Assembly (NCBI RefSeq): GCF_003313325.1
Contig: NZ_QMHQ01000001.1
Location: 248,001-312,000, forward strand
Length of the DNA: 64,000 nucleotides
From: Pedobacter namyangjuensis
GTDB lineage: Bacteria; Bacteroidota; Bacteroidia; Sphingobacteriales; Sphingobacteriaceae
Reading direction: 5' to 3'
The first letter of the stretch is position 1. Every line of letters starts with the position of its first letter. The notes under the pieces were generated by a model, which did not search any database, had not been told where the DNA came from, and saw only the letters and a program-made list of their open reading frames with translations. The position numbers were made by a program, and so were the translations under genes. This document shows, in pieces, positions 49,596-58,784 of this stretch.

Positions 49596-50828
49596 ATGGA
49601 ATACAATGTTCATACTTTAGACAACGGCATTAGGCTGTTGCATGTACCTTCTCCTTCGGCAATTTCTCATGCCTGTATAATTATCAATAGTGGCTCTAGA
49701 GACGAAAAGGCTAACCAAATGGGATTGGCGCATTTTATAGAGCACCTAGTTTTTAAGCGTACCGAAAAAAGAAATACCAATCAGATTTTAACGAGGCTAG
49801 AAAGTGTGGGTGCCGATTTAAATGCTTATACCACAAAAGAATACACGTGCATTCATGCTTCGTTTTTAAACCCATATTTAGATAGAACCTTAGAACTTTT
49901 TAACGATATCGTTTTTCACTCTATTTTTCCAGAGGATGAATTGGAAAAAGAAAAAGGAGTGATTCTGGATGAAATCACCTCATATTTAGATCAGCCTGAG
50001 GAAGCGATAAATGACGATTTCGAAGATCAACTTTTTGCTGGGCATCCCTTTGGGAGAAATATTTTAGGCACACCAGAAAGTGTTAGCGGTTTAAGCAGAG
50101 CCGATATTCTGGACTTTATAGAAGAAAACTACAGAACAGACGAAATTGTGGTTGCCGTTATCGGTAATTACCCTTTGCAGAAATTCGTTAAAATTGGCAC
50201 CAAACATTTCGAGTCGGTAAAGCCAAATATAAGCGTAAAAAACAGAATAGCGCCACAACCAAATACAACTAGCAATATTATGGTTAACAAGCAAATTTCG
50301 CAAGCCCACGTTATGATGGGCACACAAACCTATTCGTTGCACCACCCGTACAAAGCTGGCCTATTGCTGCTAAATAATATGTTGGGAGGAACAGGAATGA
50401 GCTCTATTTTAAATCTTCAGGTACGTGAAAAATACGGCATTGCCTATACAATTGAATCAAATTATAGTCCGCTGAGCGATACTGGAATTTTTGCCTTATA
50501 TTTTGGCACGGATAAGGAAAAGGTTGATAAGGCATTCAAATTAATTTACAAGGAATTTAAAAAGTTTAGAGAAAACCCGCTCACAGAAATACAACTCCAG
50601 AAAGCAAAAAACAAATTTATTGGGCAAATTGCTTTAGGCGAAGAAAATAGGATTGGCTTGATTATTTCTATGGCTAAAAGCCTAATAGACTACAATAAAA
50701 TTGATAATCTTGAGGCAGTTTTCAATAAAATTAGAGCAGTTTCTGTAGCAGATATGGCAAACATTGCCAATGAAGTTTTAGACGAAAAGACGCTTAGCTC
50801 GTTAACTTTTTATCCGGTAGAAGATTAG
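49596..50828 (+). CDS. M16 family zinc peptidase (pitrilysin/MPP-like)
   Basis: This 410-residue protein carries the inverted zinc motif HxxEH in MGLAHFIEHLVFKRT (near residue 49) and the distal Glu in LEKEKGVILDEITSYLDQPEEAI. The second half is the inactive repeat (QISQAHVMMGTQTYSLHHPYKAGLLLLNNMLGG). It lacks a signal peptide and is probably cytoplasmic, like processing peptidases of this clan. ATG 49596 gives a standard start (MEYNVHTLDNGIRLLHVP). Confidence 0.93.
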   Translation: MEYNVHTLDNGIRLLHVPSPSAISHACIIINSGSRDEKANQMGLAHFIEHLVFKRTEKRNTNQILTRLESVGADLNAYTTKEYTCIHASFLNPYLDRTLELFNDIVFHSIFPEDELEKEKGVILDEITSYLDQPEEAINDDFEDQLFAGHPFGRNILGTPESVSGLSRADILDFIEENYRTDEIVVAVIGNYPLQKFVKIGTKHFESVKPNISVKNRIAPQPNTTSNIMVNKQISQAHVMMGTQTYSLHHPYKAGLLLLNNMLGGTGMSSILNLQVREKYGIAYTIESNYSPLSDTGIFALYFGTDKEKVDKAFKLIYKEFKKFRENPLTEIQLQKAKNKFIGQIALGEENRIGLIISMAKSLIDYNKIDNLEAVFNKIRAVSVADMANIANEVLDEKTLSSLTFYPVED

Positions 50829-50899
50829 ATTTCATCCCGATCCTAGTTTCCAGCTAGACATTTTGACAATAAAGCAATTCAACAATACTTGTATTTTCG

Positions 50900-50907
50900 T
50901 ACTTTTG
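50900..50907 (+). promoter_or_regulatory. -7 element of def
   Basis: TACTTTTG, exact TAnnTTTG, 25 bp before ATG 50933. Confidence 0.5.
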
Positions 50908-50932
50908 TGCCATCAAATAAGAAATAAGCCCA

Positions 50933-51490
50933 ATGAAATTACCAATAGTAGCCTACGGAGATCCTGTTTTAAAAAAAGTATGTGAAGATATAGACGAGAA
51001 CTATCCTGATTTGCAGCAGTTGATTAAAAACATGTTCGAAACCATGTACAATGCTAATGGTGTGGGTTTAGCCGCTCCTCAAATTGGCTTGCCAATTCGT
51101 TTATTTATTGTTGATACCAAAGGTGATGAAGATGAGGAAGCTTATGTTAAGGTTTTTATTAATGCGCAAATTTTAGAAGAAACTGGCGAACCTTGGGCTT
51201 TTAACGAAGGTTGCTTAAGTATTCCTGATGTACGCGAAGATGTAATGCGTAAACCAAACATCCTGATAAGATATTACGATGAGAACTGGCAATTACACAA
51301 AGAAGAGGTAACTGGTTTCCCGGCTCGTGTTATACAGCACGAATACGACCACATTGAAGGTAAATTATTTACTGATAAACTTGGCTTATTGCGTAAGCAA
51401 ATGCTTAAAAGCAGGTTAGATAATATTTCTAAAGGAAAAGTAAGCACAGACTATAAAATGCGTTTTCCTAAACAGAACAAGAAAAGATAG
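50933..51490 (+). CDS. def: Peptide deformylase
   Basis: This 185-residue metalloenzyme removes the formyl group from nascent proteins. All three motifs are present: GVGLAAPQIG (motif 1), EGCLSIPD (motif 2, Cys metal ligand) and QHEYDHIEGKLF (motif 3, HExxH-type ligands). The insertion VKVFINAQILEETGE and length fit the type found in Bacteroidota. It is a single-gene unit ended by the hairpin at 51512. Confidence 0.97.
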   Translation: MKLPIVAYGDPVLKKVCEDIDENYPDLQQLIKNMFETMYNANGVGLAAPQIGLPIRLFIVDTKGDEDEEAYVKVFINAQILEETGEPWAFNEGCLSIPDVREDVMRKPNILIRYYDENWQLHKEEVTGFPARVIQHEYDHIEGKLFTDKLGLLRKQMLKSRLDNISKGKVSTDYKMRFPKQNKKR

Positions 51491-51511
51491 AAAGACTTAC
51501 GATGGTGAATA

Positions 51512-51546
51512 AGATTTACGATTTTCAAATTGAGATTCGTAAATCT
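51512..51546. terminator. Hairpin between def and the CarboxypepD_reg-like gene
   Basis: AGATTTACGA and its complement form a 10-bp stem with a 15-nt loop between two convergent genes. No strong T-tract is seen, so it is a moderate terminator candidate. Confidence 0.45.
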
Positions 51547-51559
51547 CATCAATCTAAAT

Positions 51560-52201
51560 TTATTGGTCTTCCGCACGGCTTTTATCACCGCTAGAAATCA
51601 TTTGAATTAATTTACCCCAAGCAAATGGGTTTAAGAATGGGTTGGTCTGGCGCATATTTACGTTAACCATCCTATCGAAATTATATCGGTAATTGCTGTT
51701 ACTAATTTCCTGGCCATCTCTAGGCAAGGTTACAGCCATACCTTTTATACTTTTACCAGAAAGGTTTCGCTTGGCGATAGCCATATCGTCATCCGCAACT
51801 TTCATCGTTAAAAATTCTTTTGTAAACTCTTCTACAGTAGCCCACGGACTAACCCTAACCGCTCTTAAATACACAATCTCTGATTTTATTTTAATCATAG
51901 CCGTGTATTTGTGCTCGTGTACTTCTTTAGGTAAAATAAATGTCTTACTCGTAAAACCAACTGCCGAAAATACCACCGTATCGCCAGGATTTACAATAAA
52001 AGAGAAAAAGCCTTGATAATTGGCTGCGTATTTTTGCCCATTATTGCTTAAGTTGGTAATGGTAACATAAGGCACCACAGCATTACTGTCAGCATCGGTA
52101 ATAATACCCGAAAACTGCACCAATTTGCCAATTCTAATTTCGCTCTGCGCAAAAACAGTAGTAACAAAAAACAGTAAAATTATGGTTAAACTAAATCTCA
52201 T
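51560..52201 (-). CDS. CarboxypepD_reg-like domain protein, exported
   Basis: This 213-residue protein has a signal peptide (MRFSLTIILLFFVTTVFAQ), then a CarboxypepD_reg-like beta-sandwich at ~25-110 (VQFSGIITDADSNAVVPYVTI, NYQGFFSFIVNPGDTVVFSA). The rest (VRVSPWATVEEFTKEFLTMKV onward) has no recognised family. It is of the same general type as the protein at 19240-19998. TAATTTTG, leftward at 52206-52213, is a possible -7 element that would give almost no leader. Confidence 0.75.
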   Translation of the reverse strand: MRFSLTIILLFFVTTVFAQSEIRIGKLVQFSGIITDADSNAVVPYVTITNLSNNGQKYAANYQGFFSFIVNPGDTVVFSAVGFTSKTFILPKEVHEHKYTAMIKIKSEIVYLRAVRVSPWATVEEFTKEFLTMKVADDDMAIAKRNLSGKSIKGMAVTLPRDGQEISNSNYRYNFDRMVNVNMRQTNPFLNPFAWGKLIQMISSGDKSRAEDQ

Positions 52202-52255
52202 TGCACAAAATTAATGTTTAATGCCTTTTCTGTTAGTTAAAATGTGTTAAATAAC

Positions 52256-52501
52256 TTACTCTTGCTCAGCCAAATCAACCGCAACAACGCCGGTAATTTC
52301 TGGCACTGCTTTCATAATAGCTTGCTCAATTCCTGCTTTCATTGTCATGAAACTCATTTTACAGTTTCCGCAGTTACCTAATAATCTTAATTTAACCACC
52401 AAATCTGGCGTAATCTCTTCTATGGCAACATTTCCTCCATCGGCAATTAAATATGGCCTGATAGTTTCTAATGCTTGCTCCACTCTTTCAGTTAAATTCA
52501 T
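52256..52501 (-). CDS. NifU C-terminal (Nfu-type) Fe-S scaffold protein
   Basis: This 81-residue protein is a single Nfu domain: RPYLIADGGNVAIEEITPDLVVKL and LLGNCGNCKMSFMTMKAGIEQ, where CGNC is the CxxC pair that holds an Fe-S cluster between two subunits. It ends ITGVVAVDLAEQE. It lies 34 bp after the Mrp gene in the same direction, so the two form a small Fe-S assembly operon. Confidence 0.93.
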   Translation of the reverse strand: MNLTERVEQALETIRPYLIADGGNVAIEEITPDLVVKLRLLGNCGNCKMSFMTMKAGIEQAIMKAVPEITGVVAVDLAEQE

Positions 52502-52535
52502 TTTATTTATTTTAAAATATAAAAATAGTAATTTT

Positions 52536-53612
52536 TTAATAATTAGCCGTTTGCACGTTGTGTATAGAAATTTGCTGCGCTATTTTACCGGCAATAGCTG
52601 CAAAAGCAGCAACCATCGGACTATCACTTTCTAACGCAATTGGCTTTCCAACATCACCTGCAGCCGCAATTCCTTGTACCAAAGGGATTTCTCCCAAAAA
52701 TGGAACATCATATTTAGCTGCTAATTCTTTACCTCCATCTTTGCCAAAGATGTAATATTTATTGTTTGGCAACTCTGCTGGAGTAAAATACGCCATATTC
52801 TCAACAACTCCGAGTACCGGAATGTTTATACCAGGCATTTTGAACATGGCCAATCCTTTTCTCGTATCGGCTAAGGCAACTTGCTGTGGAGTTGTAACTA
52901 TAACCGCTCCAGCAATTGGAAAACTTTGGCAAATCGTAATGTGGATATCTCCCGTTCCTGGAGGCAAATCAACAATTAAATAATCCAGTTCGCCCCAATC
53001 TGCATCGTTAAACAATTGTTTTATCGCGTTAGAGGCCATTGGTCCACGCCAAGGCACAGGCTGGTCTGGATCTGCGAAAAAGCCTAACGATAAAAGTTTA
53101 ATGCCATATTTCTCAATAGGCAAAATCAAAGTCTTACCATCTGCCGTTTCTCTTGCACTGGGTTTTGCACCAATTAAATCGAACATAATTGGAACAGATG
53201 GCCCGTAAATATCGGCATCTATTAAGCCAACCTTAGCACCGTCTGCGGCTAAAGTTACAGCCAAGTTGCTGGCCACTGTTGATTTTCCTACACCACCTTT
53301 TCCTGAAGAAACTAGAATAATATTTTTGATGGCGTTAAGTTGTGTAGTATCTAATGGCTTGGTAACTCTTGAAGTAATGTTAATATCTACTTCTGCCGTT
53401 TGACTTACGAAATGCTTAACAGCGTTGGTACAAGCATTTTTAAGCATATCCTTCATCGGGCAGGCTGGCGTGGTTAACTCTAAAGTAAAACTCACCTTTT
53501 CGCCCTCAATTTTCACATCCTTAATCATGTGTAAAGTAACCAGGTCCTTTTTCAAATCTGGATCTTCTACGTTACGCAACGCAGCTAAAATCTGCTCCTC
53601 AGTAATTATCAT
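52536..53612 (-). CDS. Mrp/ApbC-family Fe-S carrier ATPase
   Basis: This 358-residue protein has an N-terminal DUF59/MIP18 domain (EEQILAALRNVEDPDLKKD, TTPACPMKDM) and a ParA-like ATPase with deviant Walker A SSGKGGVGKST at residues 102-112, DADIYGPSVPIMF and YLIVDLPPGTGDIH. The CxxC cluster-binding motif usual near residue 285 of ApbC/Mrp is absent: the equivalent segment reads NMAYFTPAELPNNKYYIFG, and no cysteine occurs in the last ~130 residues. This form seems common in Bacteroidota. It likely works with the Nfu protein. Confidence 0.92.
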   Translation of the reverse strand: MIITEEQILAALRNVEDPDLKKDLVTLHMIKDVKIEGEKVSFTLELTTPACPMKDMLKNACTNAVKHFVSQTAEVDINITSRVTKPLDTTQLNAIKNIILVSSGKGGVGKSTVASNLAVTLAADGAKVGLIDADIYGPSVPIMFDLIGAKPSARETADGKTLILPIEKYGIKLLSLGFFADPDQPVPWRGPMASNAIKQLFNDADWGELDYLIVDLPPGTGDIHITICQSFPIAGAVIVTTPQQVALADTRKGLAMFKMPGINIPVLGVVENMAYFTPAELPNNKYYIFGKDGGKELAAKYDVPFLGEIPLVQGIAAAGDVGKPIALESDSPMVAAFAAIAGKIAQQISIHNVQTANY

Positions 53613-53722
53613 CGCTCAAAATTAACAAAACATAGGCATAAAAAATTTTCTATAACTGTTTTTGTTGTAATTTTAACACGAACTGAGACAAAGCTGACAA
53701 ATGTTTGTCTTTTTCGAACTCC

Positions 53723-53754
53723 TTGCGACAGATGAGATACAATTAATATCTTCG
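53723..53754 (+). promoter_or_regulatory. Promoter of the transglycosylase operon
   Basis: TTG (53723-53725) and TATCTTCG (53747-53754, one mismatch to TAnnTTTG) are 21 bp apart, upstream of ATG 53811. Confidence 0.5.
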
Positions 53755-53810
53755 CGAGAAATAAACATTTGCGTTAAGCGTTTGTTTAACAATAATTTCT
53801 ACTTTAGTTT

Positions 53811-55964
53811 ATGCAGCTACCAAAAATTAACATCCCAAAAAAATACATTAAGATTGGCGCTTGGGTTTTGGGCGTTTTATTTCTACTTCTAACTTCAGCG
53901 GGTGTTTATGCTTACAGCAAAAGAGAGGCTTTACTAAAAAAAGTAATGGCTAAAGCGGTTGCCAAAGCAGCAAAAGATTACGATTTAGAAGTCAAAATCG
54001 GCTCTGCCGGATTTAGCGGACTGAGTACCGTTACCATGAAAAACATTTCTGTTGTTCCAAAAGACAGAGATACATTATCTACCATCAGCGATATTACTGT
54101 CGGCGTAAAGGTTTTTCCTTTGCTTTTTGGCGATGTAAAACTTGCCGAGATTAAGCTTAATGACGGAGTGTTTAATGTTGTGTTAAAAGACTCGTTAACC
54201 AATTTGGATTTTATCCTTAAGAGAAAAAAGAAAGATAGCGTTACCACAAAAAGCAAAGTTGGGCTTGGAGAAATTGCCAACAATTTGCTAAACGAGGTGC
54301 TTTATAAAGTGCCCGATGATATGGAAATAAAGAATTTGGTGTTTAAACTTAACGACAATGATACCGCTTCTTTAAAGTTTTTAACTACAACCGCTACAAT
54401 AGATGGTGGCGATTTAAAATCAACCATAATTGTTAACGATACGGTAGCAACGTGGCATGTTAACGGCGAGGTTGACGCTGGATCTAAGCATTTTGACATT
54501 ATGCTTTTTGCAGATGGCAACAAGAAAATCGAACTTCCTTACCTTGAAAACAAACTTAGCACCAAAGTAAGTTTTGATACCGTTCGAACCCAATTAAAAG
54601 ATGCCGATTACGGTAGTGATAATTTAAAAATATCGGGCTCTTGGTCAATAAAAAATCTGGTGGTAAACCAAAAAAGGATATCCAATGAAAATGTAATTGT
54701 TCCTGATGCAAAGATTGATGCCGATATGCTTGTTGGAGAAAATTTCATTTGTTTAGATAGCACATCTACTATATTTCTAAAAAATGCTTCGGTACACCCC
54801 TACCTAAAATATACCCTCTCTCCGAACAAAATTTACGAGATGAAAATAAACGCCGAAGAGCAAGATGCACAAGCTATTTTCGATGCCTTTCCGGTTGGTT
54901 TATTTGAATCTTTAGAGGGGATGCAAGTACAGGGAAAACTAAAGTACAACCTTAATTTCTACCTAGATACATCAATTCCGGATAGTGTAAAATTTGATTC
55001 GTCTTTAACGCCAACAGATTTTAAGATTTTAAAATGGGGCAAAAACGATTTGCAAAAAATTAATAGCGATTTTGTTTACACGCCTTATGAATATGGCAAA
55101 CCGATGCGAAACATCACTATCGGTCCTTCAAACTCAAATTTTACTCGCTTAGAAAACATCTCTCAAAATTTTAAAAATGCTTTACTAACTTCAGAAGATC
55201 CATCCTTCTTTCGCCATCATGGCTTTGTAGAAGAGTCTATCAGAAAATCTATTGCCGTAAACTTTAAAGAAAAGCGTTTCAAACGTGGTGGTAGTACAAT
55301 TTCTATGCAGTTGGTTAAAAATGTATTCTTAAGCAGGCAAAAAACCTTAGCCCGCAAAGCGGAAGAAATTTTAATTGTTTGGCTAATCGAAAACAACAAG
55401 TTAATCAGCAAACAAAGAATGCTTGAGGTTTATTTTAACATTATAGAAATGGGCCAAAATGTTTACGGGATTGGCGAAGCGTCTAGACACTATTTTGGTA
55501 AATCTCCTGCCGATTTAAGCATTGGTGAGAGTATTTTCCTTGCCAGTATTGTTCCAAAACCAAAAGCCGCCATGTATAAATTTATGAGCGACGGAGGCTT
55601 GAAAGGTTATATGTTACCTTACTTTAAATTTATTGGTGGCACCATGGCAAGAAGAGGTTTAACACCTGCTGATACGAGCGGTTATGGATTTTATAATGTG
55701 CGCTTACGCGAAGGTTTGAGACAATATTTATTGCCAGATTCTGCTGTAATAGATACCAATGCGTTGGATATGGACGATGATATTATGCCTCCAGGCGGAA
55801 TGCAGGACAGCGGAAAAAATCTTTTCGACCGTTTATTTGGAACAAAGAAAAAAGATACGCTAATTAAAGCCCCAACTATTACTGATACCGTAAAAACAAG
55901 AAAACAACTTCGCCAAGAGCGACGTGAAGAACGTAGGAAAGAGCGAGAAAACGAAGGCGATTAA
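53811..55964 (+). CDS. AsmA-like / GT51 transglycosylase-domain fusion protein
   Basis: This 717-residue protein has one N-terminal membrane helix (about 14-38). Residues ~45-420 are a beta-rich AsmA-like region (IGSAGFSGLSTVTMKNISVVPK, TISDITVGVKVFPLLFGDVKLAEIKLNDG). Residues ~440-620 are a GT51 peptidoglycan glycosyltransferase: ALLTSEDPSFFRHHGF with the catalytic Glu, GGSTISMQLVKNVFL, and RMLEVYFNIIEMGQNVYGIGEASRHYFGKSP. There is no transpeptidase domain; the C-terminus is a basic tail (RKQLRQERREERRKER). It polymerises lipid II, possibly at sites selected by the AsmA-like part. hpt follows after 1 bp. Confidence 0.9.
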   Translation: MQLPKINIPKKYIKIGAWVLGVLFLLLTSAGVYAYSKREALLKKVMAKAVAKAAKDYDLEVKIGSAGFSGLSTVTMKNISVVPKDRDTLSTISDITVGVKVFPLLFGDVKLAEIKLNDGVFNVVLKDSLTNLDFILKRKKKDSVTTKSKVGLGEIANNLLNEVLYKVPDDMEIKNLVFKLNDNDTASLKFLTTTATIDGGDLKSTIIVNDTVATWHVNGEVDAGSKHFDIMLFADGNKKIELPYLENKLSTKVSFDTVRTQLKDADYGSDNLKISGSWSIKNLVVNQKRISNENVIVPDAKIDADMLVGENFICLDSTSTIFLKNASVHPYLKYTLSPNKIYEMKINAEEQDAQAIFDAFPVGLFESLEGMQVQGKLKYNLNFYLDTSIPDSVKFDSSLTPTDFKILKWGKNDLQKINSDFVYTPYEYGKPMRNITIGPSNSNFTRLENISQNFKNALLTSEDPSFFRHHGFVEESIRKSIAVNFKEKRFKRGGSTISMQLVKNVFLSRQKTLARKAEEILIVWLIENNKLISKQRMLEVYFNIIEMGQNVYGIGEASRHYFGKSPADLSIGESIFLASIVPKPKAAMYKFMSDGGLKGYMLPYFKFIGGTMARRGLTPADTSGYGFYNVRLREGLRQYLLPDSAVIDTNALDMDDDIMPPGGMQDSGKNLFDRLFGTKKKDTLIKAPTITDTVKTRKQLRQERREERRKERENEGD

Positions 55965-55965
55965 T

Positions 55966-56502
55966 ATGAATAACATAGAAGTAAACGGTAAGAATTTCGA
56001 AATTCTGATAGAAAATGATTCTATTAATAAGCGAACGCGATTAATTGGAATTCAGTTAAATGTAGATTACGAAAATCGTTGCCCAATTTTTATCGGCGTT
56101 TTAAATGGCAGTTTTCTTTTTATGGCCGATCTAATTAAAGAAGTTGATATAGCCTGCGAAGTCGGTTTTATTCGGGTAGCATCATACCAAGGAACCGAAA
56201 CTACCGGAACTGTTAAAGAGACGTTTGGCTTACCCGATAATTTGCATGATAGAGACGTAATTTTGGTAGAAGATATTGTTGATACTGGTCATACCCTGCA
56301 CTACATTCTAGAAAAGGTTAAAGCGCAAAAACCGGCTTCGATAGCCGTTTGCAGTTTGTTATTTAAACCGGCAGCATTGCAAAAACCAATAGAAGAGCTT
56401 AAATATGTTGGTTTCGAAATCCCTAACGAATTTGTAGTTGGTTACGGATTGGACTACGATGGTTTGGGCAGAAATCTTTCAGATATTTACAGAGCGGTTT
56501 AA
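55966..56502 (+). CDS. hpt: Hypoxanthine phosphoribosyltransferase
   Basis: This 178-residue purine-salvage enzyme has the PRPP motif VILVEDIVDTGHTLHYIL and the base-binding end GFEIPNEFVVGYGLDYDGLGRNL, which precedes the C-terminal IYRAV. I chose ATG 55966 (MNNIEVNGKNFEIL), directly after the transglycosylase stop; a longer frame reading back into that gene is a shadow. Co-transcription with the transglycosylase is likely by position. Confidence 0.95.
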   Translation: MNNIEVNGKNFEILIENDSINKRTRLIGIQLNVDYENRCPIFIGVLNGSFLFMADLIKEVDIACEVGFIRVASYQGTETTGTVKETFGLPDNLHDRDVILVEDIVDTGHTLHYILEKVKAQKPASIAVCSLLFKPAALQKPIEELKYVGFEIPNEFVVGYGLDYDGLGRNLSDIYRAV

Positions 56503-56610
56503 TAACAATTTACTCAAAATTCAATTTCACTTCAGCTTCAAATAATCATTACAAGACTAAATAAATCAGTTTTTTTTTACGATTTTTGCGACAAACTAAA
56601 TTAAAACCCA

Positions 56611-57267
56611 ATGACAATACACAAAGAAGGCTATACCAGCATTGCGCTTACCGTATTATTTATAATGTTGCTTAACGCATTTATCGATTATAAATTTGCA
56701 GATATCGCTTGGTTACGCTGGTCGGTTTATGTTCTTTCTTTAGCATTGTTTTTAATCGTTTTACAGTTTTTCAGAAACCCTTCCAGAAAATTTACAAACG
56801 GTGATAACTTGGTTATTTGCCCGGCAGATGGTAAAGTGGTAGTAATAGAAGAAACAGAAGAAGGCGAATATTTCAAAGATAAACGCCTACAGGTTTCCAT
56901 CTTTATGTCGCCAGTAAACGTACACATTAACCGCAACCCAATTTCTGGTGTAGTTAAGTTTTTCAAATATCATCCAGGCAAATATTTAGCTGCTTGGAAC
57001 CCAAAATCAAGTACCGAGAACGAGCGTACAACAACAGTGGTAGAACACGCAAATGGCACACCTGTTCTGTTCAGACAAATTGCCGGTGCCTTAGCCCGCA
57101 GAATTGTTTGGTATATTAAAGAAGGTGATAAAGTTGAGCAAACAGAACAATTTGGATTTATCAAATTTGGCTCTAGGGTAGATATTTTCTTGCCTGTTGG
57201 CACCAAAGTTAACTTGCAATTAGATCAAGTGGTTAAAGGCGGTATTACCGTTTTAGCAGAGCTTTAA
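56611..57267 (+). CDS. psd: Phosphatidylserine decarboxylase
   Basis: This 218-residue protein is the short form of PSD. It has two N-terminal membrane helices (~10-28, 35-53), then NLVICPADGKVVVIEETEEGEYF, FMSPVNVHINRNPISGVV and KFGSRVDIFLPVG, where the Gly-Ser pair is the self-cleavage site that makes the pyruvoyl group. It converts phosphatidylserine into phosphatidylethanolamine at the inner membrane. Confidence 0.95.
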   Translation: MTIHKEGYTSIALTVLFIMLLNAFIDYKFADIAWLRWSVYVLSLALFLIVLQFFRNPSRKFTNGDNLVICPADGKVVVIEETEEGEYFKDKRLQVSIFMSPVNVHINRNPISGVVKFFKYHPGKYLAAWNPKSSTENERTTTVVEHANGTPVLFRQIAGALARRIVWYIKEGDKVEQTEQFGFIKFGSRVDIFLPVGTKVNLQLDQVVKGGITVLAEL

Positions 57268-57635
57268 TTTGAGTTAATATCCATTTTTAATTCTTAGTGT
57301 AATAGAAGAATTAAAGCTAATGGCTTATAACTAGTTATGTTTACCGATTTTTTTTTAGAAAAACATTGTCGGCAATTCTTGGCAAATGCTGCCCTGCTTT
57401 TTGTTTCAACAAAAGCAGAAAAAGCTTTCGTTTTCACTACAATCAGGTTTATTTCACAAAGCATGTAGCTCTTAGGCAATATGCAAATCCGAATAGAAGC
57501 ACGTACCTGCGTAAAATAAACGGGATTGTTGCGGTATCTCCCGATCCGATTTTAATCGGGATTCATCGGGAATAAAGCAAAAAAGCCCGACTAACATATA
57601 ATCGGGCTTCTGTATTTGATTTTCAAATAAGCTTG
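57268..57635. other. Intergenic region with hairpins, no gene seen
   Basis: These 368 bp lie between convergent psd and mscS. CTGCTTTTTGTTTCAACAAAAGCAG (57392-57416, described by position) is an imperfect hairpin that may end psd. CCCGAT/ATCGGG pairs at about 57540-57571 form part of a dispersed repeat also seen at 9965. The region also holds the mscS terminator at 57584. Confidence 0.5.
57584..57608 (-). terminator. Terminator of the dehydrogenase-mscS operon
   Basis: AGCCCGA/TCGGGCT stem with an 11-nt loop, running leftward into six Ts, 28 bp after the mscS stop. Confidence 0.75.
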
Positions 57636-58775
57636 CTACATCTTTTCTTCGGGCTTCTCGCCACCAACAGTTCTTTGAGTTGGGTAGGCAAATTCCGAAC
57701 CGTATTGCTGTACAATTTCAATTGCCTTAAAATTTACGCGTTCTTTAACCTTTACCAGATCGAACTCCTTTTTCATTGGCACCAAGTAAATTATCTGAAC
57801 ATTTAATGAAGACTCGCCGAAAGAATCTAATGCAACAGAAGCATCCGTAGTGTCTGGATTTTCTTTTAAATAGCTTGTTAATGCTTCAATAATCTTTTTA
57901 ATAGTTTCAGAACTGGTTTCATAAGTTAAACCGATATCAAACTTAACGCGACGAGCATTGCGCATGGTCAAATTTTCCAGTACGCCATCTATCATCGCCC
58001 TGTTTGGAATAACATAAGTGGTTTTATCGGCACTGCGTAATACTGTACTTCTAAAGCCTACGCGTTCAATCGTGCCTTCTACGCCATCAACTTTTACTAC
58101 ATCCCCAACTGTAAAGGGTTTATCTAAAAATATCAGGAAAGAGCCTAATAAGTTCTCTAAACTCTCTTTAGCCGCCATTGCAATAGCAATACCGCCGATA
58201 CCCAAACCGGTAATTAAGCTAACGGCATTAACTTCGAAAACATAACCCAAAAGCACAAAGAACCCTATAAAAGAGATAATGAATTTTAATAACTCTTTTA
58301 TAAATGGTACCAACTGATCGTCGGCTTTGTTTTTTGTTTTTGCCGCACGTACCAAAAGAACATGCGCAATAAAGTCTATAATTCTAAGTACAATCCAGAA
58401 AATGGATAGCAATATTAAGAATAGAAAAACCTTATCTACCAGCTCTCCAATTGTAAATGCTTCGTTTATTTTTGCAGTACCAACTGTTTTTTTATAATTG
58501 AAGAAGGTAACATTAAGCGGGTGTGTTAATTGCTTAATGGCAACGTACAGCGTAAAAATGCTGATAAAAAACTCAACTGGTTTTAACAATAAGGCAATAA
58601 AGGTTTCGGAATTAACTTGGTCGGCAAACTTTTTAAACAACCTAAAAATAAGCTGACTTAAAATTCTAGAAACTATTTTTTTGAATAATAAACCAACAAG
58701 AATAATAACCGCAATAATTAGGTATTGCTTAATGGTGTTACCCCAGAAAATTTGTCCGAAAAACTCGTTATTCAT
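57636..58775 (-). CDS. MscS-type mechanosensitive ion channel
   Basis: This 379-residue membrane channel has helices at about 17-36, 65-82, 112-132 and 160-180 and the pore helix GLGIGGIAIAMAAKESLENLLGS, whose Gly/Ala pattern is the MscS signature. FLDKPFTVGDVVKVDGVEGTIERVGFRST and VIPNRAMIDGVLENLTMRN are the beta-domain motifs. It opens under membrane tension to release solutes. It starts 9 bp after the dehydrogenase gene. Confidence 0.94.
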   Translation of the reverse strand: MNNEFFGQIFWGNTIKQYLIIAVIILVGLLFKKIVSRILSQLIFRLFKKFADQVNSETFIALLLKPVEFFISIFTLYVAIKQLTHPLNVTFFNYKKTVGTAKINEAFTIGELVDKVFLFLILLSIFWIVLRIIDFIAHVLLVRAAKTKNKADDQLVPFIKELLKFIISFIGFFVLLGYVFEVNAVSLITGLGIGGIAIAMAAKESLENLLGSFLIFLDKPFTVGDVVKVDGVEGTIERVGFRSTVLRSADKTTYVIPNRAMIDGVLENLTMRNARRVKFDIGLTYETSSETIKKIIEALTSYLKENPDTTDASVALDSFGESSLNVQIIYLVPMKKEFDLVKVKERVNFKAIEIVQQYGSEFAYPTQRTVGGEKPEEKM

Positions 58776-58784
58776 TTTTTAACT

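Noticed and set aside
57366..57575. 69-codon frame between psd and mscS
   Set aside because: No motif, crosses hairpins and a dispersed CCCGAT repeat.
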